This document shows, piece after piece, positions 42,490-50,993 of a stretch of 64,000 nt of DNA. A program made the position numbers and the translations under genes. Source of the stretch: Gammaproteobacteria bacterium (lineage in GTDB: Bacteria; Pseudomonadota; Gammaproteobacteria; JAJPIJ01). How positions within the stretch are numbered: position 1 is the stretch's first letter; each line of letters begins with the position of its first letter. The DNA lies in contig JAJVIQ010000001.1 of assembly GCA_022071965.1 (NCBI GenBank), forward strand, positions 140,855-204,854, given 5' to 3'. Under the pieces are notes generated by a model. That model was not told where the DNA came from. It ran no database searches and saw only the letters and a list, made by a program, of their open reading frames with translations.

Positions 42490-42978
42490 ATGCATCCCGT
42501 CGATATCGGAATCCTGGTGATAGTTGGCATCTCCGCCCTGCTGAGCCTGCTGCGCGGGCTGGTGCGCGAGGTCCTGTCGCTGGCAGCGTGGGCGGTCGCG
42601 TTCTTGGTCGCGCGCACCTACAATCCGGCTGCCGCCGGCTGGATGGCGGGCGTGGTCAGCGTGCCGTCGGCGCAGTACGTGCTGGGATTCGGCCTGCTGT
42701 TCTTCGCCGCCCTCCTCGCGATGGGCGTGGTCAACTACGTGCTTGCCAGGATCGTCGCCGCGACCGGCCTGAGCGCCACCGACCGCATGCTGGGGGTGAT
42801 CTTCGGGCTGCTGCGCGGGGTTGGCGTGGTGATATTGCTGGTCTTCCTGGCGAGCTTCACGCCCATGACGCGCGACCCGTGGTGGTCCGGTTCCATGTTC
42901 GTGCCCAGGCTGCTGCCGGCGGCCGACTGGCTGCGGGCGAAGATCCCGCCGGAATTCCAGAAATACCTTCCGGAATAG
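42490..42978 (+). CDS. cvpA: CvpA family inner-membrane protein
   Basis: CvpA is a small polytopic protein named for colicin V production; its primary function is uncertain but is linked to envelope stress and to purF. The protein is 162 aa with about four hydrophobic helices. The conserved family start is MHPVDIGILVIVGISALLSL, followed by LRGLVREVLSLAAWAVAF. A central SATDRMLGVIFGLLRGV motif is also family-typical. It lies between dedD and purF, 47 bp before purF, as in E. coli and Pseudomonas. Confidence 0.93.
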   Translation: MHPVDIGILVIVGISALLSLLRGLVREVLSLAAWAVAFLVARTYNPAAAGWMAGVVSVPSAQYVLGFGLLFFAALLAMGVVNYVLARIVAATGLSATDRMLGVIFGLLRGVGVVILLVFLASFTPMTRDPWWSGSMFVPRLLPAADWLRAKIPPEFQKYLPE

Positions 42979-43025
42979 GGTTTCGGGTCTAGAATAGACA
43001 CTGTCTCCCCACACGGTCAGATTCC

Positions 43026-44537
43026 ATGTGCGGCATCGTCGGTATCGTCGGCAGGATCCCCGTCAACCAGGCCATCTTCGACGGCCTGACGGTGCTGCAA
43101 CACCGCGGCCAGGACGCTGCCGGCATGGCGACCTACCACGACGGGCACATCTACCTGCGGAAATCGGGCGGGCTGGTACGCGATGTATTCCACACCCGGC
43201 ACATGCTGAGACTCATAGGCAACATGGGCATGGGCCATGTCCGCTACCCGACGGCCGGCTGCAGCTCCTCGGAGGAGGCGCAGCCCTTCTACGTCAACTC
43301 GCCCTACGGGATCTGCCTCGCGCACAACGGCAACCTGACCAACGCCGAGGTCCTGAAGGAGGACCTTTATCGCGATGACCTGCGCCACATCAACACCGAC
43401 TCCGACTCCGAGGTTCTGCTCAACGTCTTCGCGCACGAGTTGCAGCGCATGGGCAAGATGCGTATCGACGCCGAGGACATCTTTGCCGCGGTGCGCGCCG
43501 TGCACCGCCGCTGCAGCGGCGGCTACGCGGTCATAGCCATGATCTCCGGCGTCGGTCTCGTCGGCTTTCGCGACCCGCACGGCATCCGGCCGATCGTGTT
43601 CGGGCGCCGCGAGACGGTGGACGGGCCGGAGTGGATCATCGCCTCGGAGAGCGTGGCCATCGACGCGCTCGGCTTCCAGCTGGTGCGCGACATCGGCCCC
43701 GGCGAGGCGGTGTTCATCGACAAACGTGGAGGATTCCAGTCCAAGGAGTGCGCCGGAAATGCACAGTGTGTGCCCTGCATCTTCGAGTACGTGTACTTCG
43801 CGCGTCCCGACTCGATCATCGATGGGATCTCGGTGCACAAGGCTCGCATGCGCATGGGCGAGAAGCTGGCGGCGAAGATCCTGCGCCTGCGCCCGGACCA
43901 CGACATCGACACGGTCATTCCGATACCCGATACGAGCCGCACCGCCGCGCTGGAGCTGGCGCATGCGCTGGGCGTGAAATACCGCGAAGGTTTCATCAAG
44001 AATCGCTATATCCCGCGCACCTTCATCATGCCGGGCCAGAGCATGCGCAAGAAGTCGGTGCGGCAGAAACTGAACGCGATCGATCTGGAGTTCCGCGACA
44101 AGAACGTGCTGCTGGTGGACGACTCGATCGTTCGCGGCACGACCTCGGGGCAGATCGTGCAGATGGCGCGCGAGGCGGGTGCTCGCAAGGTCTATTTCGC
44201 CTCGGCAGCTCCGCCGGTGTGCTACCCGAATGTCTACGGCATCGACATCGCGACCTCCGAGGAGCTAATCGCGAAGGGGCGAACCACCGAGGAGATCTGC
44301 AGGCTGATCGGCGCGGACTGGCTCATCTATCAGGATCTCGAGGACCTGATCGACGCCTGCCGCCGGGGCAATCCGCGCATCACCCAGTTCGACACCTCCT
44401 GCTTCGACGGGAAATACGTCACCGGCGACGTCAGCAGTGGCTACCTCGATCGTATCAACCAGTTGCGCAACGACGACGCCAAGGCACGCCGCAACGATGT
44501 CGTCGAGCTGAATGACGACCTGACCGCCACCGCATGA
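43026..44537 (+). CDS. purF: PurF, amidophosphoribosyltransferase
   Basis: PurF makes phosphoribosylamine from PRPP and glutamine, the first step of purine synthesis. The protein is 503 aa (E. coli 505). The N-terminal nucleophile cysteine is residue 2 ([10 protein letters not shown]), so there is no propeptide, and the enzyme belongs to the type without an iron-sulfur cluster. The glutaminase domain contains [15 protein letters not shown] and GHVRYPTAG. The phosphoribosyltransferase PRPP loop is [14 protein letters not shown]. After the stop there is a GC hairpin at 44634-44652 (GGCGCCC with GGGCGCC) without a T-run. metZ follows under its own promoter. Confidence 0.97.
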   Translation: MCGIVGIVGRIPVNQAIFDGLTVLQHRGQDAAGMATYHDGHIYLRKSGGLVRDVFHTRHMLRLIGNMGMGHVRYPTAGCSSSEEAQPFYVNSPYGICLAHNGNLTNAEVLKEDLYRDDLRHINTDSDSEVLLNVFAHELQRMGKMRIDAEDIFAAVRAVHRRCSGGYAVIAMISGVGLVGFRDPHGIRPIVFGRRETVDGPEWIIASESVAIDALGFQLVRDIGPGEAVFIDKRGGFQSKECAGNAQCVPCIFEYVYFARPDSIIDGISVHKARMRMGEKLAAKILRLRPDHDIDTVIPIPDTSRTAALELAHALGVKYREGFIKNRYIPRTFIMPGQSMRKKSVRQKLNAIDLEFRDKNVLLVDDSIVRGTTSGQIVQMAREAGARKVYFASAAPPVCYPNVYGIDIATSEELIAKGRTTEEICRLIGADWLIYQDLEDLIDACRRGNPRITQFDTSCFDGKYVTGDVSSGYLDRINQLRNDDAKARRNDVVELNDDLTATA

Positions 44538-44656
44538 GCCGGCCGCGGCAGCGGCGCGCGACTTCCAGGCGGCAGCCGGGGCGATGCCCCCGCGAGATCA
44601 CGACGGCGGAGGTGAAGACGGTTCGGAGAGCCTGGCGCCCTCACGGGGCGCCGTGA

Positions 44657-44685
44657 TTGACAGCCCTGTTCCTATCCACTAGATT
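44657..44685 (+). promoter_or_regulatory. Near-consensus sigma-70 promoter of the metZ leader
   Basis: TTGACA (44657-44662), a 17-bp spacer and TAGATT (44680-44685) form one of the best promoters in the window. Transcription should start near 44691-44693, only about 8 bases before the structured riboswitch-like element. Confidence 0.8.
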
Positions 44686-44697
44686 CGCCTCCAGCAG

Positions 44698-44760
44698 CAG
44701 CGCCGATTTGAATCAGCTTGCGGGCGCGGGAAGCAGCACTCCCAAACAGCTAATGCGATG
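44698..44760 (+). ncRNA. Candidate SAM-II-like riboswitch in the metZ leader
   Basis: P1 pairs 44700-44704 GCGCC with 44723-44727 GGCGC around an 18-base loop (44705-44722) that contains GATTTG and GCTTGC. These match the conserved loop of SAM-II (metA-motif) riboswitches as I recall them. A small hairpin (44728-44731 GGGA with 44740-44743 TCCC) links to the 3' segment AAACAGCTAATGCG; GCTAA at 44749-44753 corresponds to the conserved SAM-II 3' GCTAAA. The element starts at the predicted transcription start and precedes a methionine-pathway gene. The weak point is that pseudoknot pairing between the loop and the 3' segment is not clean by eye. A covariance-model search would settle it. Confidence 0.55.
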
Positions 44761-44762
44761 CC

Positions 44763-44794
44763 ACCCGCACCTGCTTTAGCAAGCGGGTTTTTTT
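44763..44794 (+). terminator. Intrinsic terminator in the metZ leader (expression platform)
   Basis: 44763-44768 ACCCGC pairs with 44783-44788 GCGGGT, with an inner TGC/GCA extension, followed by seven T's (44788-44794). It lies about 70 bp before the metZ ATG and far from purF, so it regulates metZ and does not end purF. The upstream GCTAA (44749-44753) and TGCG (44754-44757) can pair with TTAGC (44776-44780) and CGCA (44766-44769), which would break the terminator. Confidence 0.85.
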
Positions 44795-44865
44795 GTGCCC
44801 ACCGCCCGCCGCGCCTCCGGTGCAATTCAGTTTCGCGCCGCATCACGAACCGTGGAGGCAATACG

Positions 44866-46050
44866 ATGCCGGGTCCCTACGACCAATACGAAACCGATAC
44901 CCTGGCGGTGCGCGCCGGCCAGGTGCGCACGCACGAGGGCGAACAGAGCGAACCGCTGTTCCTGAGCTCGAGCTTCACCTTCAGTAGCGCCGCCGAGGCC
45001 GCGGCGCGATTCCGCGGCGAGCAGCCCGGCAACATCTATTCGCGGTTCACAAATCCCACGGTCCGCGCCTTCGAGGAACGGCTTGCGGCGATGGAACGCG
45101 CCGAGCGCTGCGTGGCGACCGCCTCCGGCATGGGCGCCATCCTCACGCTCTGCCTCGGATTGCTGCGCGCCGGCGATCACATCGTCTGTTCGCAGAGCGT
45201 CTTCGGCACCACCGTGACGCTGCTCCAGAACCAGCTTTCGAAATTCGGCGTCGCGAGCACGTTCGTGGCGATGACGGACTACGAGGCGTGGTCGAACGCG
45301 ATCCGGCCGGAGACGCGGCTGCTTTTCCTCGAGACGCCCTCGAATCCGCTGACGGAGATCGCCGATATCGCGCGCATCGCCGACATTGCGCACGCGCGGG
45401 GCTGCCTGTTGGCCGTCGACAACTGCTTTCTCACGCCGGCGCTGCAGCGTCCGCTGGAGCTCGGTGCCGACGTCGTCATCCATTCCGCCACCAAGTACAT
45501 CGACGGCCAGGGCCGCTGCCTGGGTGGCGCGGTGGTCGGCCCCGAGAAGCTCGTGGGTGAGGCCGTCTTCGGCGTGGTGCGCAACGGCGGCATCTGCCTG
45601 AGCCCCTTCAATGCGTGGGTCTTCCTCAAGGGCCTGGAGACGCTGGGTCTGCGCATGGAGGCCCACGGCGCGCGGGCGCTCGCGCTCGCGCAATGGCTGC
45701 AGGGGCAGGGGGCCGTCCGGTCGGTTCACTATGCCGGGTTGCCCTCGCATCCGCAGCATGACCTGGCCAGGCGCCAGCAGCGCGGCTTCGGCGGCATCGT
45801 CGCCTTCGAGGTCGAGGGCGGGCGCGAGGCAGCATGGAAGGTGATCGACGGCGTGCGGATCTTCTCCATCACCGCCAATCTGGGCGATGCCAAGAGCACG
45901 ATCACGCATCCGGCCACGACCACGCACTGGCGGCTGACGGACGCCGAGCGCGCGCGCGCCGGCATCACCGAGGGTCTGATACGGCTGTCGGTCGGGCTGG
46001 AGCACGTCGAGGACCTGCGTCGCGACCTCGCCAGGGCCTTGGGCAGCTGA
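44866..46050 (+). CDS. metZ: MetZ, O-succinylhomoserine sulfhydrylase
   Basis: PLP enzyme that makes homocysteine directly from O-succinylhomoserine and sulfide. The protein is 394 aa of the Cys/Met-metabolism family. It starts MPGPYDQYETDTLAVRAGQV, with GGAGG seven bases before the ATG. Cofactor contacts are IYSRFTNPTVRAFEERLAA, ASGMGAI and LETPSNPLTEIADI. The PLP lysine is Lys210 in HSATKYIDGQGRCLGG. The purF-metZ adjacency and the SPFNAWVFLKGLETLGLRME stretch favour MetZ over MetB or MetC. Expression is probably controlled by the riboswitch-like leader and terminator directly upstream. An in-frame start at 44758 lies inside that leader and is rejected. Confidence 0.94.
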   Translation: MPGPYDQYETDTLAVRAGQVRTHEGEQSEPLFLSSSFTFSSAAEAAARFRGEQPGNIYSRFTNPTVRAFEERLAAMERAERCVATASGMGAILTLCLGLLRAGDHIVCSQSVFGTTVTLLQNQLSKFGVASTFVAMTDYEAWSNAIRPETRLLFLETPSNPLTEIADIARIADIAHARGCLLAVDNCFLTPALQRPLELGADVVIHSATKYIDGQGRCLGGAVVGPEKLVGEAVFGVVRNGGICLSPFNAWVFLKGLETLGLRMEAHGARALALAQWLQGQGAVRSVHYAGLPSHPQHDLARRQQRGFGGIVAFEVEGGREAAWKVIDGVRIFSITANLGDAKSTITHPATTTHWRLTDAERARAGITEGLIRLSVGLEHVEDLRRDLARALGS

Positions 46051-46402
46051 CCGCGCACAGGCCATCGCGGTGATTGCCGGCGTCGCGGAGGCGGCATCAC
46101 GCGTCGCCGACATCAGCGTGCGGGCGGCCCGCCGAGGGGGTCAGACGCAGGGTCAGCCACTCCACCGCGGAACCGGGTCGGCGGGCCGGGTCCGGGAGGC
46201 GTCGGCGCGATCCCCGTGTCGGCCGGTCCCGGCCCCGGAGGACCTGCGGTCGCGTTTCGCGGCTCGAGTTGGCAAGAGAATTGTAACTGCGCAGACACCC
46301 CGGGGCCCGGGCCGCGGCGCCCTTCGGCTGGGCGGGCGCCGAGGATCTCCCGCGCCGATCGGGGGCACGATGGTCGGCCCGTCGGGGGCATGGAGAGGAG
46401 CG
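46051..46402 (+). other. Intergenic region after metZ
   Basis: This is 352 bp without a credible gene. It is GC-rich, and the open frame running through it (from 46070) has no family-like sequence before the better start at 46403. A TTGGCA at 46269-46274 is the only promoter-like element, and it lacks a matching -10 box. Confidence 0.4.
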
Positions 46403-46975
46403 ATGCCGAGACTGTCACTGCGCCTATGGGTCCTGATCGCCGTCGTCGCCACGTGGGTCTACGTGGATTTCTTCCGCACGCCCACGGACGCCACGGCCGC
46501 CATCCGCAAAGGCGGCTACGCGATCACCGAGCTGCAGCGCTACGAGCAGACGGTGCGCGTGCTTGCCCGCGAGGAGTACCACTTCGGACGCGAGGCCGAA
46601 TTGTCGCCCATGGACGTCGCTGTGGGCTGGGGCGTGATGGCAAAGCCCGAGGTCTACCGGCAGTTCAGCATCACGCAGAGTGGGCGCTGGTATTACTGGA
46701 GTTCGGACAATCTCCCCATCCCGCGGCGCGAGGTGGAAATCAACAGCAGCAACATTCACCTGGTTCCCGCCAGCCCCGAGATCGCCGATCGCCTGCGGCG
46801 CATCAAGCGCGACGACGTCCTGGCGCTCGGCGGTTCCCTCATCGAGGTGACGGCCTCGGACGGATGGCGATGGCGCAGCTCGCTCAGCCGGGAGGATACC
46901 GGCCAGGGCGCCTGCGAGCTCTTGCTGCTCAAGCGATTGGACTGGGTGAGGCCGCCGGCGGCCGGCCTGCCGTGA
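46403..46975 (+). CDS. Uncharacterised membrane-anchored protein (190 aa)
   Basis: I do not recognise a characterised family. From the ATG at 46403 (GAGAGGAG ribosome site) the protein is 190 aa. A short basic N-terminus and one hydrophobic helix (about 6-22) suggest an inner-membrane anchor with the rest in the periplasm. The polar domain has the notable stretches VAVGWGVMAKPEVYRQFSI and RWYYWSSDNLPIPRREVEIN. Near the C-terminus, after the segment GGSLIEVTASDGWRWRSSL, comes SREDTGQGACELLLLKRLDW, with a lone cysteine. The many W/Y residues and motif-like C-terminus suggest a structured, probably conserved domain. It stands alone between metZ and the serine-cycle genes, with large gaps on both sides. 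Confidence 0.75.
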   Translation: MPRLSLRLWVLIAVVATWVYVDFFRTPTDATAAIRKGGYAITELQRYEQTVRVLAREEYHFGREAELSPMDVAVGWGVMAKPEVYRQFSITQSGRWYYWSSDNLPIPRREVEINSSNIHLVPASPEIADRLRRIKRDDVLALGGSLIEVTASDGWRWRSSLSREDTGQGACELLLLKRLDWVRPPAAGLP

Positions 46976-47354
46976 GGGCGTTGCCCTCCCCGGGATCCTC
47001 CAGGACCTGGCGCCGGGGCAGGCGAACCACCGCCTCGCGCACCACGGCGCCCGCGCGCGTGCCCAGCGCAAACCGGGCTCCTGCGGTCGCGGGATAGGCG
47101 GGAAAATGAAAATCGGAGTTTTTACGGGGTCTTACGTATCTGTTGCATCTTGCGCCACGTTCGACGGTCATGGTAACTTTGCGATCCTTTTTGGGGGACC
47201 GTTCTCTCGCGTGTGGGTGTCTGCCAGCGTGCGGCCTGCGGTCAATAATTAACTCGCGGTAAATCTCGATCGTGTGGTTGGCGCAAGAACCGGTTAGTCT
47301 CCGGTGCTGCGTTGCGTCTACTTCTCAATGCCGACGTTGGAGGAAATAGCTATC
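46976..47354 (+). promoter_or_regulatory. Control region upstream of the serine-cycle genes
   Basis: This 379-bp gap is locally AT-rich compared with the rest of the window. It contains an extended -10-like TGGTAACTT (47172-47180), an imperfect 13-bp palindrome GTCAATAATTAAC (47241-47253) that could bind a regulator, and a GGAGG just before the sgaA start. No coding sequence is visible. The promoter of the downstream cluster must lie here, but I cannot assign it with certainty. Confidence 0.45.
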
Positions 47355-48554
47355 ATGGCTGGACGTAACTTCCTGTTTATCCCCGGCCCGACGAACGTGC
47401 CGGATCGCATCAATCGCGCCATACACCTCGCCCAGGAGGACATGCGCGCCCCGGATCTGCCTGCCTTCACCAAACCTCTCTACGAGGACATGAAGAAGGC
47501 CTTCAAGACCCAGACCGGCCGCGTCTTCATCTTCCCCGCCTCCGGCACCGGCGGCTGGGAGGCAGCCATCTCCAACACGCTGTCGCCGGGCGACAAGGTG
47601 CTCATGTCCGGTTTTGGCCATTTCTCGAACCTGTGGATCGACATGTGCCAGCGCTGGGGCCTGAACGTGCAGGCGCTGGACGTGGAATGGGGTGAAGGAG
47701 TCCCTGCCGAGAAGTATGCCGAGATCCTCGCCGCCGACAAGAAGCACGAGATCAAGGCCGTTTTCGCCACCCAGAACGAGACCGCCACCGGCGTGGCCTC
47801 GGACATCGCGGCCGTGCGCAAGGCGATGGACGCGTGCAACCACCCCGCGCTGCTGTTCGTCGATGGCGTCTCCTCCGTCGCCTCGATGGATTTCCGCATG
47901 GACGAATGGAAGGTCGACCTTTGCGTGTCCGGTTCGCAGAAGGGCTTCATGCTGCCCACCGGGCTGGGTATCGTCTGCGCCAGCCAGAAGGCGCTCGAGG
48001 CCAGGAAGACCGCCAAGCTGCCGCGGTGCTTCTTCGACTTCGACGACCAGATCAAGACCAATGACCTGGGCTTCTTCCCGTATACGCCGCCAATGAACCT
48101 GCTGCGCGGCCTGCGCGAGTCGCTCAACATGATCTTCGACGAGGGCCTGGAAAACGTCTTCGCCCGCCACCACCGCTACGCCGAGGCCACGCGCGCCGCG
48201 GTCAAGGCCTGGGGCCTGCGCCTCGTGGCCAAGGAGCCGAAGTGGTACTCCGATACCGTGAGCGCCGTGTACGTGCCCGAGGGCTTCAATGGCACCGAGG
48301 TGGTGCGCACCGCCTACCGCCGCTACAACCTGGCGTTGTCGATCGGCCTGGCCAAGGTCGCCGGCAAGATCTTCCGCATCGGCCACCTCGGCGATCTTAA
48401 CGAGCTGCAGGTGCTGGCCTGCCTGAGCGGCGTGGAGATGGCGATGCGCGACATCGGCATCACCACGGTGCAGCCGGGCTCGGGCGTGGCGGCGGCGCAG
48501 GAGTTCCTGCGCGCGAGCGCCAAGCCCCCGGTCGAGGAGGCCAGGAAGATCTAG
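47355..48554 (+). CDS. sgaA: Serine-glyoxylate aminotransferase
   Basis: PLP enzyme that transaminates serine + glyoxylate to hydroxypyruvate + glycine, a key step of the serine cycle. The protein is 399 aa, class V aminotransferase fold. It begins MAGRNFLFIPGPTNVPDRIN. It contains IFPASGTGGWEAAISNTLSP, the cofactor aspartate in LLFVDGVSSVASMDF, and the PLP lysine at 196 in SGSQKGFMLPTGLG. The ATG at 47355 follows GGAGGAAATAGCTATC. Membership in the serine-cycle type is supported by mcl, mtkA, mtkB, hprA and ppc immediately downstream. A perfect 10-bp inverted repeat lies between it and mcl. Confidence 0.95.
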   Translation: MAGRNFLFIPGPTNVPDRINRAIHLAQEDMRAPDLPAFTKPLYEDMKKAFKTQTGRVFIFPASGTGGWEAAISNTLSPGDKVLMSGFGHFSNLWIDMCQRWGLNVQALDVEWGEGVPAEKYAEILAADKKHEIKAVFATQNETATGVASDIAAVRKAMDACNHPALLFVDGVSSVASMDFRMDEWKVDLCVSGSQKGFMLPTGLGIVCASQKALEARKTAKLPRCFFDFDDQIKTNDLGFFPYTPPMNLLRGLRESLNMIFDEGLENVFARHHRYAEATRAAVKAWGLRLVAKEPKWYSDTVSAVYVPEGFNGTEVVRTAYRRYNLALSIGLAKVAGKIFRIGHLGDLNELQVLACLSGVEMAMRDIGITTVQPGSGVAAAQEFLRASAKPPVEEARKI

Positions 48555-48631
48555 TCCTGCCGCGCTGCCCCTTGATCTTGCGCGGTGCGCCCCGGGGCGG
48601 CAGCGTACTATCGGCGATGTGTCGTGAATTC

Positions 48632-48660
48632 CGCACCGGCCGACCCGAGCGGCCGGTGCG
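48632..48660. repeat. Perfect inverted repeat between sgaA and mcl
   Basis: CGCACCGGCC (48632-48641) and GGCCGGTGCG (48651-48660) form a 10-bp stem with a 9-base loop. No T-run follows, so it is more likely an RNA-stability or partial termination element than a full terminator. Confidence 0.75.
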
Positions 48661-48722
48661 GCTCGCCTCGGCATGCTCCCAGCGCCGGGGCGCCATCCAT
48701 CAAGGCAAGGGAGGAGGATTGC

Positions 48723-49670
48723 ATGAGCTTCACACAATACAAGCCGGTGCGTACGCGGCTGCAACGCAGCGAACTGGCGGTTCCCGGTTCGAACCCATCG
48801 ATGTTCGAAAAGGCGTTGAAGAGCGACGCGGACTACATCTTCCTCGATTGCGAGGACGCGGTCGCCCCGGACGACAAGGAGCAGGCACGCAAGAACATCA
48901 TCCAGGCCCTCAACGACCTCGACTGGGCCGGCCATGGCAAGACCATCTCCGTGCGCATCAACGGCCTGGACACCCATTACATGTACCGCGACGTGGTGGA
49001 CATCGTCGAGCAGGCCGGCCACAGGCTCGACACCATACTCATCCCCAAGGTCGGCACGCCGTCTGATGTCTACATGGTCGACTGCATGCTCACGCAGATC
49101 GAGGAAGCCAGGAAGATCAAGAATCCCATCGGCATCGAGTGCCTCATCGAGATCGCGCTCGGCATGGTCAACGTCGAGGCGATCGCACAGTCGAGCAAGC
49201 GCCTGGAGGCCCTGCACTTCGGTGTAGCCGACTTCGCCGCGTCCTGCCGCGCCCGCACCGTCGTCATCGGCGGTCTGAATCCCGACTACCCCGGCGACCA
49301 GTGGCATTCCTCGCTGCAGCGCATGGTCATCGCCTGCCGCGCCTACGGCATTCGCGCCATCGATGGTCCGTTCGGCGACTTCAATGATCCTGAGGGTTAC
49401 ACTGCCGCCGCCATGCGCGCGGCCGCGCTGGGCTACGAGGGCAAGTGGGCAATCCACCCCTCGCAGATCGCGCTGGCCAACGAGGTCATGTCACCGCCTC
49501 CCAAGGAGGTCGAGCGGGCCAAGCGCATACTGGCCGCCATGGACGAGGCCGCCAAGGCCGGCAAGGGCGCCGTGGTGCTCGACGGCCGCATGATCGATCT
49601 GGCCTCCTCGCGCATGGCCGAGAACGTCGTGCGCATGGCCAACGTGATCGATGCCAAGGCGAAGAAGTGA
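48723..49670 (+). CDS. mcl: L-malyl-CoA (beta-methylmalyl-CoA) lyase
   Basis: Mcl cleaves malyl-CoA to acetyl-CoA and glyoxylate in the serine cycle; it can also run in the condensing direction. The protein is 315 aa of the HpcH/HpaI-CitE superfamily. The start MSFTQYKPVRTRLQRSELAV follows GGGAGGAGGATTGC. The CoA/metal-binding region includes AVPGSNPSMFEKALKSDADY, FLDCEDAVAPDD, the acidic metal ligands in IGIECLIEIALGMVN, and GYEGKWAIHPSQIALAN, all typical of malyl-CoA lyases. It is preceded by sgaA and followed by the two malate-CoA ligase subunits, which generate its substrate. The frame is open upstream to 48585, but that part is not conserved. Confidence 0.95.
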   Translation: MSFTQYKPVRTRLQRSELAVPGSNPSMFEKALKSDADYIFLDCEDAVAPDDKEQARKNIIQALNDLDWAGHGKTISVRINGLDTHYMYRDVVDIVEQAGHRLDTILIPKVGTPSDVYMVDCMLTQIEEARKIKNPIGIECLIEIALGMVNVEAIAQSSKRLEALHFGVADFAASCRARTVVIGGLNPDYPGDQWHSSLQRMVIACRAYGIRAIDGPFGDFNDPEGYTAAAMRAAALGYEGKWAIHPSQIALANEVMSPPPKEVERAKRILAAMDEAAKAGKGAVVLDGRMIDLASSRMAENVVRMANVIDAKAKK

Positions 49671-49708
49671 CAGCCGCAGGCCCGGTCATCACACGGCGAT
49701 TCGACGGC

Positions 49709-49732
49709 CGGCGGCTGGTGGCGCGGCCGCCG
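49709..49732. repeat. GC-rich hairpin between mcl and mtkA
   Basis: CGGCGGC (49709-49715) pairs with GCCGCCG (49726-49732) around a 10-base loop. No T-run follows. It is part of a series of such hairpins in the gaps of this cluster. Confidence 0.5.
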
Positions 49733-49785
49733 ACGACCGGCAGATTTCAAACACCGACACGAGACTGATCTGAAGGAGGTCTTCC

Positions 49786-50964
49786 GTGGAAATTCATGAG
49801 TATCAAGCCAAAGAGATCCTCTCCGGATTCGGCGTCAACACCCTGCCGGGTGGCCTCGCCTACAGTCCGGAGCAGGCCGTATATCGCGCCAAGGAGATCG
49901 GCGGCGAGGTGTGGGTGGTCAAGGCACAGATACACTCGGGTGCGCGCGGCAAGGCCGGCGGCATCAAGGTGTGCAAGACCGATGACGAGATCTGGGAGGC
50001 GGCCGACGAGCTGCTCGGCAAGCGCCTGATAACGCACCAGACCGGTCCGGCCGGCAAGGTCGTGCACCGCCTGTACATCGAGGCGGGCTGCGCCATCGAG
50101 CGCGAGATCTACCTCGCCTTCGTGCTCGATCGCGCCGCGGAGCGCGTCTCTGTGGTGGCCTCGGCCGAGGGCGGCATGGAGATCGAGGAGATCGCCCGCG
50201 TGCGTCCGCAATCCATCGTTCGCTGCGCCATCGAGCCGGCGGTCGGGATGCAGGAGTTCCAGGCCCGCGAGATCGCCTTCGCGCTCAAGCTGCCGCCCTC
50301 CATGGTCAGCCAGGCGGTGACGACCTTCATGGGCTGCTACCGGGCATTCCGGGATCTCGACGCTACCATGGTGGAGATCAACCCGCTGGTGGTCACCAAG
50401 GACAACCGGCTGATCGCGCTCGACGCGAAGATGTCCTTCGACGACAACGCGCTGTTCCGGCATCCGAACATCGCCGAGCTGCGCGACAAGTCGCAGGAGG
50501 ATCCGCGCGAGATGCAGGCTGCCGACCGCGGCCTTTCCTACGTCGGTCTCGACGGCAATATCGGCTGCATGATCAACGGCGCCGGCCTGGCGATGGCATC
50601 GATGGACATGATCAAGCTGGCCGGGGGGGAGCCCGCCAACTTCCTGGACATCGGCGGCGGCGCGAATCCCGAGCGCGTGGCCAAGGCCTTCCGCCTGGTG
50701 CTCTCGGATCAGAAGGTCGAGGCGATGCTCGTCAACATCTTCGCCGGCATCAACCGCTGCGACTGGGTTGCCGAAGGCATCATCCAGGCACTGCAGAAGA
50801 TTGAGATGAAGGTGCCTCTGGTCGTGCGCCTGTCGGGCACCAACGTCGAGGCCGGCCGCAAGATGATCAAGGAAAGCGGTCTGCCGATCATCGGCGCCGA
50901 GACCCTCGCGGAGGCGGCTGAGAAGGTCGTCGCGGCCTGGAAGAAGCACACTGGCAGAGCCTAA
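49786..50964 (+). CDS. mtkA: Malate-CoA ligase (malate thiokinase) beta subunit
   Basis: MtkA with MtkB activates malate to malyl-CoA using ATP, feeding Mcl. The protein is 392 aa and resembles the succinyl-CoA synthetase beta subunit. The start is GTG at 49786 with a strong AAGGAGG eight bases upstream, giving [20 protein letters not shown]. An N-terminal ATP-grasp domain ([39 protein letters not shown]) is followed by the CoA-ligase domain with [19 protein letters not shown] and [20 protein letters not shown]. Sequence alone does not fully separate malate from succinate activity. The placement between mcl and hprA makes malate the likely substrate. Confidence 0.92.
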   Translation: MEIHEYQAKEILSGFGVNTLPGGLAYSPEQAVYRAKEIGGEVWVVKAQIHSGARGKAGGIKVCKTDDEIWEAADELLGKRLITHQTGPAGKVVHRLYIEAGCAIEREIYLAFVLDRAAERVSVVASAEGGMEIEEIARVRPQSIVRCAIEPAVGMQEFQAREIAFALKLPPSMVSQAVTTFMGCYRAFRDLDATMVEINPLVVTKDNRLIALDAKMSFDDNALFRHPNIAELRDKSQEDPREMQAADRGLSYVGLDGNIGCMINGAGLAMASMDMIKLAGGEPANFLDIGGGANPERVAKAFRLVLSDQKVEAMLVNIFAGINRCDWVAEGIIQALQKIEMKVPLVVRLSGTNVEAGRKMIKESGLPIIGAETLAEAAEKVVAAWKKHTGRA

Positions 50965-50993
50965 ACCACGGGTATCCACGGGAGTTTACGCAC

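Noticed and set aside
44634..44652. GC hairpin after purF as an intrinsic terminator
   Set aside because: The stem is good but has no T-run, and the metZ promoter begins 5 bp later; it is left as an unclassified hairpin.
44758..44865. N-terminal extension of MetZ from 44758
   Set aside because: It lies inside the riboswitch-like leader and terminator; the ATG at 44866 has GGAGG at the right distance and the conserved start.
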